6,934 nt of DNA from UBA2862 sp045637485 (GTDB taxonomy: Bacteria > Bacillota > Clostridia > Christensenellales > Aristaeellaceae), in contig JAZTZK010000048.1 of assembly GCA_045637485.1 (NCBI GenBank), forward strand, positions 1-6,934, given 5' to 3'. Below the pieces are notes generated by a model. The model made no database searches and was not told the origin of the DNA. It worked only from the letters and a program-made list of their open reading frames with translations. Positions 1 through 5,714 of the stretch are shown here, piece after piece. Positions within the stretch are counted from its first letter, which is position 1; every line of letters starts with the position of its first letter. The position numbers were made by a program, and so were the translations under genes.

Positions 1-178
1 AAGTTGAGGGGTCAGGGGTTAGGTTTTCGGGTTAGGAAAAGTGGAAATCCTTGCGGATTTCTTCTTATTCAAAAGCTTGCGAAGCGTAGGAACCCCTGTC
101 GTTTCCATTGAATCAAACAAATCCCGGAGGGATTTGCACCAACCCTAACCCCTGACCCCAAAAACCTAACCCCTTAAT
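1..178. repeat. Mosaic MITE-like intergenic repeat, copy 1 (GGGGTCA/GGGGTTA ends)
   Basis: This non-coding stretch lies beyond the stop of the leftmost gene. Its ends are inverted: GGGGTCAGGGGTTAGG at 8-23 recurs exactly, in reverse complement, at 144-159, and further G-rich units flank both. Inside each end is a small hairpin. The left one (45-60) is AAATCC-TTGC-GGATTT, and the right one (118-136) is CAAATCCC-GGA-GGGATTTG. The layout of G-rich heptamer ends, hairpins and central spacer matches copy A at 877-1095. The flank of the right hairpin (roughly 101-117) also resembles the equivalent part of copy A. The core differs, however, and the end units carry GGGG where A has GAAT. No ORF of substance is seen. 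The left boundary may lie outside the window. Calling it mobile is inference, since no transposase or target duplication is visible. Confidence 0.7.
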
Positions 179-179
179 T

Positions 180-210
180 CTGATTTATCGAGCAAAGCTC
201 GACAAATCAG
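180..210. terminator. Stem-loop over the stop codon; possible terminator
   Basis: Two 14-base arms (180-193 and 197-210) enclose an AAA loop. The only irregular position is A:C on the plus strand, which becomes a G-U wobble in minus-strand RNA. The stem contains the TGA stop (207-209) of the acyltransferase gene. Read rightward, the stem is followed by TTTTTCTC, a normal intrinsic-terminator tail, which would suit a rightward gene off the left edge. Read leftward, the stem is followed only by AATTAAGG, so termination of the acyltransferase transcript is less certain. A transcript-end hairpin that stabilises the leftward mRNA is the alternative. Confidence 0.45.
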
Positions 211-863
211 TTTTTCTCTACGATCTCTCCCGTCACTTTATAGATGCTGTTCTCCGGCACGACGCCGCGAACGCAGGAGGTGGGATAGATGTTGCTGTGG
301 CGACCCACCACGGTGCCGGGGTTCAGCACCGAATTGCAGCCGCACTCCACGTAATCACCCAGCATCGCGCCGAACTTCTTGATGCCGGTCTCGATGCCGC
401 CCTCGGGGGCATGGACCACCACCAGCCGCTTGTCCGAGCGGACGTTGCTGGTGATCGAGCCAGCGCCCATGTGGCTGTAATAGCCCAATATGGAATCACC
501 CACGTAGTTGTAGTGGGGCGTCTGCACGTGGTCGAACAGTATCACGTTCTTCAGCTCACAGCTGTTGCCCACCACGCAGTCCGCGCCCACCAGCGCCGAG
601 CCCCGCACGAAGGCGCAGTGCCGCACCTCGGTGTCGGGCCCTATGATGCAGGGCGCGCCAAGGTAGGCCGACGGAAACACCTTCGCCGTCCTGTGCACCC
701 AGACGTGCTCCGAAACCTCCTCATAGTCCTCCCCCAGCGTCGGCCCCAGGGCCAGTATGAAGTCCCTGATGCCCTTCAGCGCCTCCCAGGGATACCGGAA
801 CCCGCGCAGATAATCCGCCGCGAGGGTGTGGTTCAGGTCAAACAAATCGTTGATGGTATACAT
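207..863 (-). CDS. Left-handed beta-helix acyltransferase, GlmU C-terminal-like
   Basis: This is a 218-residue protein of hexapeptide repeats (the Leu/Ile/Val-Gly pattern runs from about residue 52 to 205) that should fold as a left-handed parallel beta-helix, the scaffold of acetyl-CoA-dependent acyltransferases. It follows the GlmU acetyltransferase domain closely. PHYNYVGD (116-123) aligns with GlmU PHLTYLGD-type sequence, keeping His117 and Tyr120, which correspond to the GlmU catalytic His and Tyr. MGAGSITSN (132-140) aligns with IGAGTITCN, and Lys105 and Lys145 fall at the other conserved Lys positions. The nucleotidyltransferase half and its LxxGxGTRM loop are absent, so it cannot be a full GlmU, although such proteins are often database-labelled UDP-GlcNAc pyrophosphorylase. 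A cytoplasmic O- or N-acetylation of a sugar or sugar nucleotide is likely; the substrate is unknown. It sits 243 bases after glmS with no promoter I could recognise between them, so it may be read through from glmS. The start is the ATG at 863, four bases after GGAGGT; the in-frame ATG at 875 overlaps that ribosome site. Confidence 0.85.
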   Translation of the reverse strand: MYTINDLFDLNHTLAADYLRGFRYPWEALKGIRDFILALGPTLGEDYEEVSEHVWVHRTAKVFPSAYLGAPCIIGPDTEVRHCAFVRGSALVGADCVVGNSCELKNVILFDHVQTPHYNYVGDSILGYYSHMGAGSITSNVRSDKRLVVVHAPEGGIETGIKKFGAMLGDYVECGCNSVLNPGTVVGRHSNIYPTSCVRGVVPENSIYKVTGEIVEKN

Positions 864-867
864 GGCT

Positions 868-873
868 ACCTCC
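868..873 (-). promoter_or_regulatory. Ribosome binding site deciding the start of the acyltransferase gene
   Basis: GGAGGT on the minus strand lies four bases before the ATG at 863-861. The upstream in-frame ATG (875-873) shares its G with this motif and has only repeat sequence before it. A start there would add MEVA and leave no ribosome site, so the ATG at 863 is preferred. Confidence 0.75.
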
Positions 874-876
874 ATT

Positions 877-1095
877 AATTAGGAATTAGGAATGATGGAT
901 AAAATCCTAACGGATTATTTTGATGTAGCGGCGGCAATCTGTCGCGACGCGAAGCTAGTCCTTTAGGGCCACAGTGGCGCCTGATAGGCGCCGCTACATG
1001 CGCGAAAACCTTCCGGCTTCCGCCATTTCAATCAAAGAAATCCCGCAAGGGATTTCAACCTCCATTCCTAATTCCTAATTCCTCATTCCTAATTC
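877..1095. repeat. Mosaic MITE-like intergenic repeat, copy A (most complete)
   Basis: The ends are an 18-base perfect inverted repeat: AATTAGGAATTAGGAATG at 877-894 matches 1063-1080 in reverse complement. The right end carries extra 7-base units to 1095, 11 bases short of the glmS stop codon. Next inward are hairpins: AATCC-TAAC-GGATT at 903-916, and a perfect 8-base stem with a GCAA tetraloop at 1037-1056. The core has an 11-base inverted repeat, ATGTAGCGGCG (923-933) with 989-999. Nested within it are GGCGCC-TGATA-GGCGCC (976-992) and the odd palindrome GCCACaGTGGC (968-978). Bases 920-1029 align without gaps to 3234-3343 with about nine mismatches counted by eye. The element fills almost the whole gap between glmS and the acyltransferase gene and nearly touches the latter's ribosome site. 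No ORF or transposase is present, and I saw no clear target duplication. Confidence 0.85.
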
Positions 1096-1106
1096 TTTTG
1101 CGTTCC

Positions 1107-2975
1107 TCACTCAACAGTGACGCTCTTGGCCAGGTTCCTTGGCTTGTCCACATCCAGTCCCCGCGCGACGCTGGTGTAGTAGCCCAGCAGCTGCAGGGGC
1201 ACCACGGCCAGGCTGGCCATGAAGTGGGGGTCGGCCCTGGGCACGTAGACGGTGAAGTCGGCGGTGTCCTCGGCGCTGTAGTGGCCGTAGCTGGTCAGGG
1301 CCATCAGGTAGGCGCCGCGCGCCTTGCACTCCACCATGTTGCTGACGGTCTTCTCAAACAGGTCGTCCTGGGTCAGCACGCCGATGACCAGCGTGTTGTC
1401 CTCCACCAGGCTGATGGTGCCGTGCTTCAGCTCGCCGGCGGCATAGGCCTCGGAGTGGATGTAGCTGATCTCCTTCATCTTCAGGCTGCCCTCGAGGCTG
1501 ACGGCGTAGTCCAGCCCCCGACCGATAAAGAATATGTCGTGGGCGCTGGCGAATTTGGCCGCGAACCACTGTATGCGCTCCTTGTCCTCCAGCACCCGGG
1601 CGATCTTGTCCGGCAGGGCCAGGAGCTCCTGCACGTAGCGCCCGCAGGCTTCATCGTCCAGCGCGCCCTTCGCCCGGCTCAGGGCCACGGCCAGCGCGTC
1701 CATCGCCGCCAGCTGGGCCGAATAGGCCTTCGTGGTCGCCACGGCGATCTCCGGGCCCGCCAACGTGTACAGCACACTGTCGGCCTCCCGGGCGATGGTG
1801 GAGCCCACCACGTTCACCACGGCCAGCGTGCGCGCGCCACAGCGCTTCGCCTGGCGCAGGGCGGCCAGGCTGTCCGCCGTCTCGCCGGACTGGGAGATCA
1901 CGATCACCAGCGCGTCCCCGGGCAGCAGCAGCCTGCGATAGCGGAACTCCGAGGCCAGCTCCACCCGCACGGGCACGCCGGCCAGATCCTCGATCACGTA
2001 CTGGGCGGCCATGCCCACGTGCCAGGCCGAGCCGCAGGCCACCACATGCACCTGGCTCACGTCCGCCAGCAGCGCGTCCGTCAGGCCCGCGGCGCTCAGG
2101 TCGATACTGCCCTCGTGGATCAGGCTGTTCAGCGTATCGCGCACGGCGGCGGGCTCCTCGTGGATCTCCTTGATCATGAAGTGCTCGTAGCCGCCCTTTT
2201 CCGCAGCTTCGGCGTCCCAGGTGACCTCCGTCAGCGTCTTTTCGATCGTGTCGCCGTTCAGGTCGAAGAATGTGACCTCGCCGGGGCACAGCCGCGCCAC
2301 CTCCAGGTTTCCGATGTAGTATACGCTGCGGGTGTACTTCAATATCGCTGGCACGTCGGAGGCCAGGAATGTCTCCCCCTCCCCCATGCCGATGATCATC
2401 GGGGAATCCTTGCGGGCGGCGTAGATTTCGCCGGGGAAATCCTTAAACATCAGCGCCAGGGCGTAGCTGCCCCGAACCCGCACCATCATGCGGTTGATGG
2501 CGTCCACCGGGCCGATCTTATACTTGTTGTAGTAGTAGTCCACCAGCTTCACCGCCACCTCGGTGTCGGTCTCGCTGTAGAACTGGTAGCCGTTCTTCAG
2601 CAGCTTGTCCTTCAGCTCGGCGAAGTTCTCGATGATGCCGTTGTGCACGCCCACCACCGCCGACTCCACCGGGCCCGAGCCGGAGCCCCTGCAGCTGCCG
2701 CTGACGTGGGGATGGGCGTTGGCCTGGCTGGGCTCTCCGTGGGTGGCCCAGCGGGTATGGCCGATGCCGCAGGAGCCCGGCAGCGAGCGGCCGTTGTCGG
2801 TCTTGACCGACAGGTTGCGCAGCTTGCCTCGGGCCTTGACCACCTCGGCCAGCTTCTCGCCGTCGCGCACCGCCAGCCCGGCGGAGTCGTAGCCCCGGTA
2901 TTCCAGCCTGGAAAGACCCTCCAGCAGGATCGGCGCGGCGCTTTGACCTCCGGTATAGCCTACGATTCCACACAT
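1107..2975 (-). CDS. glmS: Glutamine--fructose-6-phosphate aminotransferase (isomerizing)
   Basis: GlmS makes glucosamine-6-phosphate from fructose-6-phosphate and glutamine in the cytoplasm, the first committed step to UDP-GlcNAc and peptidoglycan. The 622-residue protein starts MCGIVGY, so removal of Met exposes the catalytic Cys of a class II glutaminase. Other glutaminase residues are Arg75 (HTRWATHG), Asn112-Gly113 (VHNGIIEN) and Asp137 (SETDTEV). The first SIS domain (about 305-440) carries the sugar-phosphate loop SQSGET at 361-366. The second SIS domain (about 470-600) carries KEISYIHSEAY at 501-511 with Glu502, then His518 (ELKHGT). The C-terminal tail PRNLAKSVTVE supplies Lys617. 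These match the known E. coli isomerase residues at a constant offset. The protein is slightly long because a Gly/Ser-rich insert at about 93-105 precedes the VHNG motif. The start at 2975 is fixed by the Cys and by GGGAGG (2985-2990) nine bases upstream; a longer in-frame reading to 3047 runs through repeat sequence and is not credible. A promoter lies at 3096-3124. Confidence 0.98.
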   Translation of the reverse strand: MCGIVGYTGGQSAAPILLEGLSRLEYRGYDSAGLAVRDGEKLAEVVKARGKLRNLSVKTDNGRSLPGSCGIGHTRWATHGEPSQANAHPHVSGSCRGSGSGPVESAVVGVHNGIIENFAELKDKLLKNGYQFYSETDTEVAVKLVDYYYNKYKIGPVDAINRMMVRVRGSYALALMFKDFPGEIYAARKDSPMIIGMGEGETFLASDVPAILKYTRSVYYIGNLEVARLCPGEVTFFDLNGDTIEKTLTEVTWDAEAAEKGGYEHFMIKEIHEEPAAVRDTLNSLIHEGSIDLSAAGLTDALLADVSQVHVVACGSAWHVGMAAQYVIEDLAGVPVRVELASEFRYRRLLLPGDALVIVISQSGETADSLAALRQAKRCGARTLAVVNVVGSTIAREADSVLYTLAGPEIAVATTKAYSAQLAAMDALAVALSRAKGALDDEACGRYVQELLALPDKIARVLEDKERIQWFAAKFASAHDIFFIGRGLDYAVSLEGSLKMKEISYIHSEAYAAGELKHGTISLVEDNTLVIGVLTQDDLFEKTVSNMVECKARGAYLMALTSYGHYSAEDTADFTVYVPRADPHFMASLAVVPLQLLGYYTSVARGLDVDKPRNLAKSVTVE

Positions 2976-3003
2976 GGCGCAAGTCCTCCCAACAAATGTA
3001 TCA

Positions 3004-3090
3004 AATGAGGAATTAGGAATGAGGAATGAGGAATGATTGAGCCCCAAAGGACTCGCTCCGCTTCGAAAAACCTTGCGGATTCCTTTTATA
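3004..3090. repeat. Half copy C of the intergenic repeat, in the glmS leader
   Basis: Four 7-base units (AATTAGG, AATGAGG twice, then AATGATT) start at 3011, preceded by part of another. Bases 3011-3040 are identical to 5643-5672 in copy D. Further in, about 3064-3087 resembles the family hairpin (CCTTGCGGATT), but the left arm has drifted, so the stem is weak. A short insert between them (3041-3063) can itself pair as GAGCCC/GGACTC around CAAA. There is no matching right-hand end, so this is a truncated copy. It occupies most of the predicted glmS 5' leader and ends about 14 bases before the glmS ribosome site. Confidence 0.7.
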
Positions 3091-3095
3091 TCTGC

Positions 3096-3124
3096 ATTTT
3101 ACCACCGGCAATTATCCATGACAA
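3096..3124 (-). promoter_or_regulatory. Sigma-70/SigA-type promoter for glmS
   Basis: On the minus strand TTGTCA (3119-3124) and TAAAAT (3096-3101) are 17 bases apart, each one base from consensus. TG one base before the -10 hexamer makes it an extended -10. Upstream, 3134-3154 is A-rich on the minus strand (AAAAAC and GAAAAAC runs), resembling an UP element. Transcription would begin near 3089, giving a leader of roughly 115 bases made largely of repeat copy C. The spacing is right for glmS and gives it expression independent of the xylosidase upstream. An imperfectly placed inverted repeat, AACGGC (3154-3159) with GCCGTT (3177-3182), lies just upstream; whether it is an operator is unknown. 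Confidence 0.7.
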
Positions 3125-3186
3125 GCAAAGTCGGTTTTTCTTTCGTTGTTTTTAACGGCAGAATAATCATCCCCGCGCCGTTTAGA

Positions 3187-3368
3187 GGGAATGAGGAATG
3201 AGGAATAATGGATGAAATCCTTACGGATTTCTTTTGATGTAGCAGCGGCAATTTGCCGCGACGCGAAGCTATTCCTTTAGGGCCACAGTGGTGCCTGATA
3301 GGCGCCGCTACAAGCGCGAAAATCTTCCGACTTCCACCATTTCCACCAGTTCCTGGTTCCTAATTCCC
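3187..3368. repeat. Mosaic MITE-like intergenic repeat, copy B
   Basis: The ends are short imperfect inverted repeats: GGGAATGAGGAA (3187-3198) pairs with 3357-3368 at 11 of 12 positions. The left hairpin is a perfect 7-base stem (GAAATCC/GGATTTC, 3214-3231). The core 3234-3343 aligns without gaps to 920-1029 of copy A. The core inverted repeat survives as TGTAGCAGCG with CGCCGCTACA, one position becoming a wobble in minus-strand RNA. GGTGCC-TGATA-GGCGCC also remains paired, through a plus-strand wobble. The right-hand hairpin module of copy A is missing and replaced by a small ACCAG-TTC-CTGGT stem (3345-3357). The copy starts 11 bases beyond the xylosidase stop and lies upstream of the glmS promoter, so it may be transcribed as the xylosidase 3' end. 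Confidence 0.82.
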
Positions 3369-3379
3369 CAAATACCTCT

Positions 3380-5623
3380 CTACCGATGTACAACCACCCT
3401 GTACGGCTTTGCGCTGTCCGTCTCAACGGACACCTCGCCGTCCTTCACGGTCAGCGCATAGGTCGTCCTAAAGGACTTGCTTCGCGTCGCCTCCACGTCG
3501 CCCTTCAAATCCGGCACCTTCACGATCAGCTCGCCGTCCTCCGGCTTGAACACATGCAGCTCCAGGCCGTCGGCGTAGTCGTAGTCGGGACGCTCCTCGT
3601 TCGCGCCCATGGGAATGACGCTGTTCGGGCGGGCCATCAGCGGCAGGGACAGGTAGCCGTGGACTTCCCGCCGCCAGGTATCGCCCGTCGCCGTATCGCC
3701 GGAGAGTATGTTCGTCCATTCGCCCCCGGGCAGGTAGTAGTCCACATGGCCGTCCGCGTGCATCACCGGGGCCACCAGCAGGTTCGCCCCCAGCATATAC
3801 TGTGTATCGCAGGTCTCGCAGGCGATGCTGTCCGGAAATTCAAGCAGCATCGGCCGCAGCATCGGCACGCCCTTTTCATGGGCCTCCACCGCCGCGCCAT
3901 ACAGGTAGGGCATCAGCCGGTTCTTCAGGCGGGCGAAGCGCTTCACAACCTCGTTGGCCTCCTCGTCAAACAGCCACGGCACCCGGTAGCTGCCCGAGCC
4001 GTGCAGGCGGCTGTGGCTGGACAGCAGGCCGAAGGCGGCCCAGCGCTTGTACACGTCGGCGGTGGCGGTCTGCTCGAAGCCGGCGATGTCATGGCTCCAG
4101 AAGGCGAAGCCGGAATGGGATATGGACAGGCCGCTGCGCAGGGTCTCCGCCATGCTCATAAAGCTGGCGCTGCTGTCGCCGTTCCAGTGCACCGGGAACT
4201 GCTGGCCGCCCACGGTGGCGCTGCGGGCAAACACCACCGCGTCGCCCCGTCCCCGATACTGCTCGATGCATTCGAACACCATTTTATTGTACAGGTGAGT
4301 ATAGTAGTTGTGCATCCTGAGCGGATCGCTGCCATCGAAGTACCTGACGCCCCGCACCGGTATGCGCTCGCCGAAATCGGTCTTGAAGGCGTCCACGCCC
4401 ATATCCATCAGCGCCCGCAGCTTGCCGCAGTACCACTCGCGGGCTTCGGGATTGGTGACGTCCAGTATCGCCAGGCCGGGCTGCCACAGGTCGGTCTGCC
4501 AGACGTCGCCGTTCTCCTTATGGATGAAATAGCCCTTTGCCATCCCCTCGTCGAACATGCCGCTCTCCTGGGCGATATAGGAATTGATCCAGCAGCAGAT
4601 GTGCAGCCCCCGGGCCTTCAGTTTCTTCAGCAGGCCCTCCGGGTCCGGGAACACATCGGGATCCCAGGTCAGGTCGGTCAGGTGGTTGTCCTTCATCCAG
4701 AAGCAGTCGAAGTGGAACACGCTCAGGGGGATGTCCCGCCGGGCCATGCCGTCGATGAAGGAGGTGACCGTCTTTTCGTCGTAGCTGGTGGTGAAGGATG
4801 TGGACAGCCACAGCCCGAAGCTCCAGGCCGGGGGCAGCGCGGGCCTTCCGGTGAGAGCGGTGTACCGCTCCAGCACGCCCTTGGGGTCCGCGCCATAGAT
4901 GACATCATAGGTCAGGCTCTGGCCCTGCTGGCTGAACTGCACCCGCTCCACCTTTTCGCTGGCCACCTCGAAGCTGACGTCGCCGCTGCTCTCCACCAGC
5001 ACGCCATAGCCCCGGTTGGTCATGTAGAAGGGCACGTTCTTGTAAGCCAGCTCGCTGGCGGTGCCGCCGTCGCCATTCCAGATGTCCACCACCTGTCCGT
5101 TCTTCACATAGGCGGTGAAGCGCTCGCCCAGGCCGTACACCCGCTCGCCCACGTCCAGGTTCAGCGACTCGATCATGTAGTCCACCCCGGTGGGCTTGCA
5201 GAAGGCGTGGGCCATGGCGTGGTATTCCGATTCGGTCAGCAGCCGGTCGTCGCCGGTGTAGGTGACCCGCCAGCCCTTCCGGGCCTTGCTGACGACGGCC
5301 TTCGCCCGGCCGCTCTGAAAGCTGTACTCGGTGTCGGTCTCGGTGATGACAGGCCTAACCGGGCTCTCGTGGAGCTCGAAATGCGGGCCGCGATCCACCA
5401 CGCCCCGCCAGTGCTCCACCTTCACGCGAATCACGTCCGCCATGGGCGCGGTGAAGGTGACGGTCAGGGCCGGGTGGTTCATCATCCCGCCCCGCCCCTC
5501 CGCCGGCACCGTGGGGCAGATGATCCGCAGGGCGTCCTCGGTGATGGTGGCGTCAAAGCTCTGTATCGCAAAGTGCAGGTCGTACTCCGGCTTGTTCATC
5601 CAGTAACCGTTGGTGAATTTCAT
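3380..5623 (-). CDS. yicI: Alpha-xylosidase, glycoside hydrolase family 31 (YicI type)
   Basis: This 747-residue GH31 enzyme is strongly similar throughout to E. coli YicI (772 residues) as I recall that sequence. It should release alpha-linked xylose from the non-reducing end of isoprimeverose and related xyloglucan fragments by a retaining mechanism. The N-terminal beta-sandwich includes VYGLGERFTA (162-171) and NVPFYMTNRGYGV (196-208). The TIM barrel has the nucleophile Asp416 in KTDFGERIP and the acid/base Asp483 in HWNGD. Residues that set xylose rather than glucose preference in YicI are all present: Phe277, Cys307, Phe308, Trp345 and Lys414. The C-terminal beta domains follow HSRLHGS (537-543). 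No signal peptide is seen, so it acts inside the cell on imported oligosaccharides, which fits the sugar permeases just upstream (91-base gap). The start ATG is eight bases after GGAGG (5632-5636), and the YicI-like N-terminus MKFTNGYW supports it. Specificity is inferred from residues. Confidence 0.95.
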   Translation of the reverse strand: MKFTNGYWMNKPEYDLHFAIQSFDATITEDALRIICPTVPAEGRGGMMNHPALTVTFTAPMADVIRVKVEHWRGVVDRGPHFELHESPVRPVITETDTEYSFQSGRAKAVVSKARKGWRVTYTGDDRLLTESEYHAMAHAFCKPTGVDYMIESLNLDVGERVYGLGERFTAYVKNGQVVDIWNGDGGTASELAYKNVPFYMTNRGYGVLVESSGDVSFEVASEKVERVQFSQQGQSLTYDVIYGADPKGVLERYTALTGRPALPPAWSFGLWLSTSFTTSYDEKTVTSFIDGMARRDIPLSVFHFDCFWMKDNHLTDLTWDPDVFPDPEGLLKKLKARGLHICCWINSYIAQESGMFDEGMAKGYFIHKENGDVWQTDLWQPGLAILDVTNPEAREWYCGKLRALMDMGVDAFKTDFGERIPVRGVRYFDGSDPLRMHNYYTHLYNKMVFECIEQYRGRGDAVVFARSATVGGQQFPVHWNGDSSASFMSMAETLRSGLSISHSGFAFWSHDIAGFEQTATADVYKRWAAFGLLSSHSRLHGSGSYRVPWLFDEEANEVVKRFARLKNRLMPYLYGAAVEAHEKGVPMLRPMLLEFPDSIACETCDTQYMLGANLLVAPVMHADGHVDYYLPGGEWTNILSGDTATGDTWRREVHGYLSLPLMARPNSVIPMGANEERPDYDYADGLELHVFKPEDGELIVKVPDLKGDVEATRSKSFRTTYALTVKDGEVSVETDSAKPYRVVVHR

Positions 5624-5641
5624 ATGGGAAACCTCCGTTAA

Positions 5642-5694
5642 GAATTAGGAATGAGGAATGAGGAATGATTGATGAATTGGCGGAAGCCGGAACG
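5642..5694. repeat. Short copy D of the intergenic repeat, upstream of the xylosidase gene
   Basis: Heptamer units beginning at 5643 are identical over 30 bases to copy C (3011-3040). They run directly into GATTGATGAATT and GGCGGAAGCCGGAA (5679-5692), which is the exact reverse complement of 1011-1024 in copy A. Copy D is therefore an end plus inner flank with the AAATCCC hairpin deleted. It lies five bases upstream of the GGAGGT ribosome site of the xylosidase gene and 20 bases or more after the permease stop. The rest of the 5624-5714 gap shows no promoter or terminator that I can support. Confidence 0.75.
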
Positions 5695-5714
5695 ATGTCT
5701 CGATCAATCGGAAT

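Noticed and set aside
1..178. Telomere-like or replication-end sequence
   Set aside because: The TTAGG-like units form only short inverted tracts in a gap and match the layout of the neighbouring internal repeats.
1031..1062. Promoter for the acyltransferase gene inside repeat copy A
   Set aside because: A TTGAAA-like -35 can be found at the edge of the hairpin, but the hexamer 17 bases on is TTGATT, too far from a -10 consensus to support.
1098..3008. Open reading frame of 636 codons on the plus strand
   Set aside because: It lies entirely antisense to glmS. Its product is a low-complexity mix rich in His, Gln, Val and Arg with no recognisable motif, as expected when GC-rich codons are read backward. 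It has no ribosome site of its own.
2976..3047. Extended GlmS start with 24 extra residues
   Set aside because: The extension is translated repeat sequence, has no ribosome site, and would bury the catalytic Cys that must become the N-terminus.
2976..3124. glmS ribozyme
   Set aside because: By eye the leader contains none of the conserved core, and it is mostly made of repeat copy C.
877..3368. CRISPR array
   Set aside because: The repeats have inverted ends and structured cores, are irregularly spaced among genes, and have no regular spacers or cas genes nearby.
3386..5641. Open reading frame of 751 codons on the plus strand
   Set aside because: It is the exact antisense of the xylosidase gene, with the same His/Val/Gln/Arg-rich composition and no domain. 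The minus-strand protein matches YicI motif for motif.
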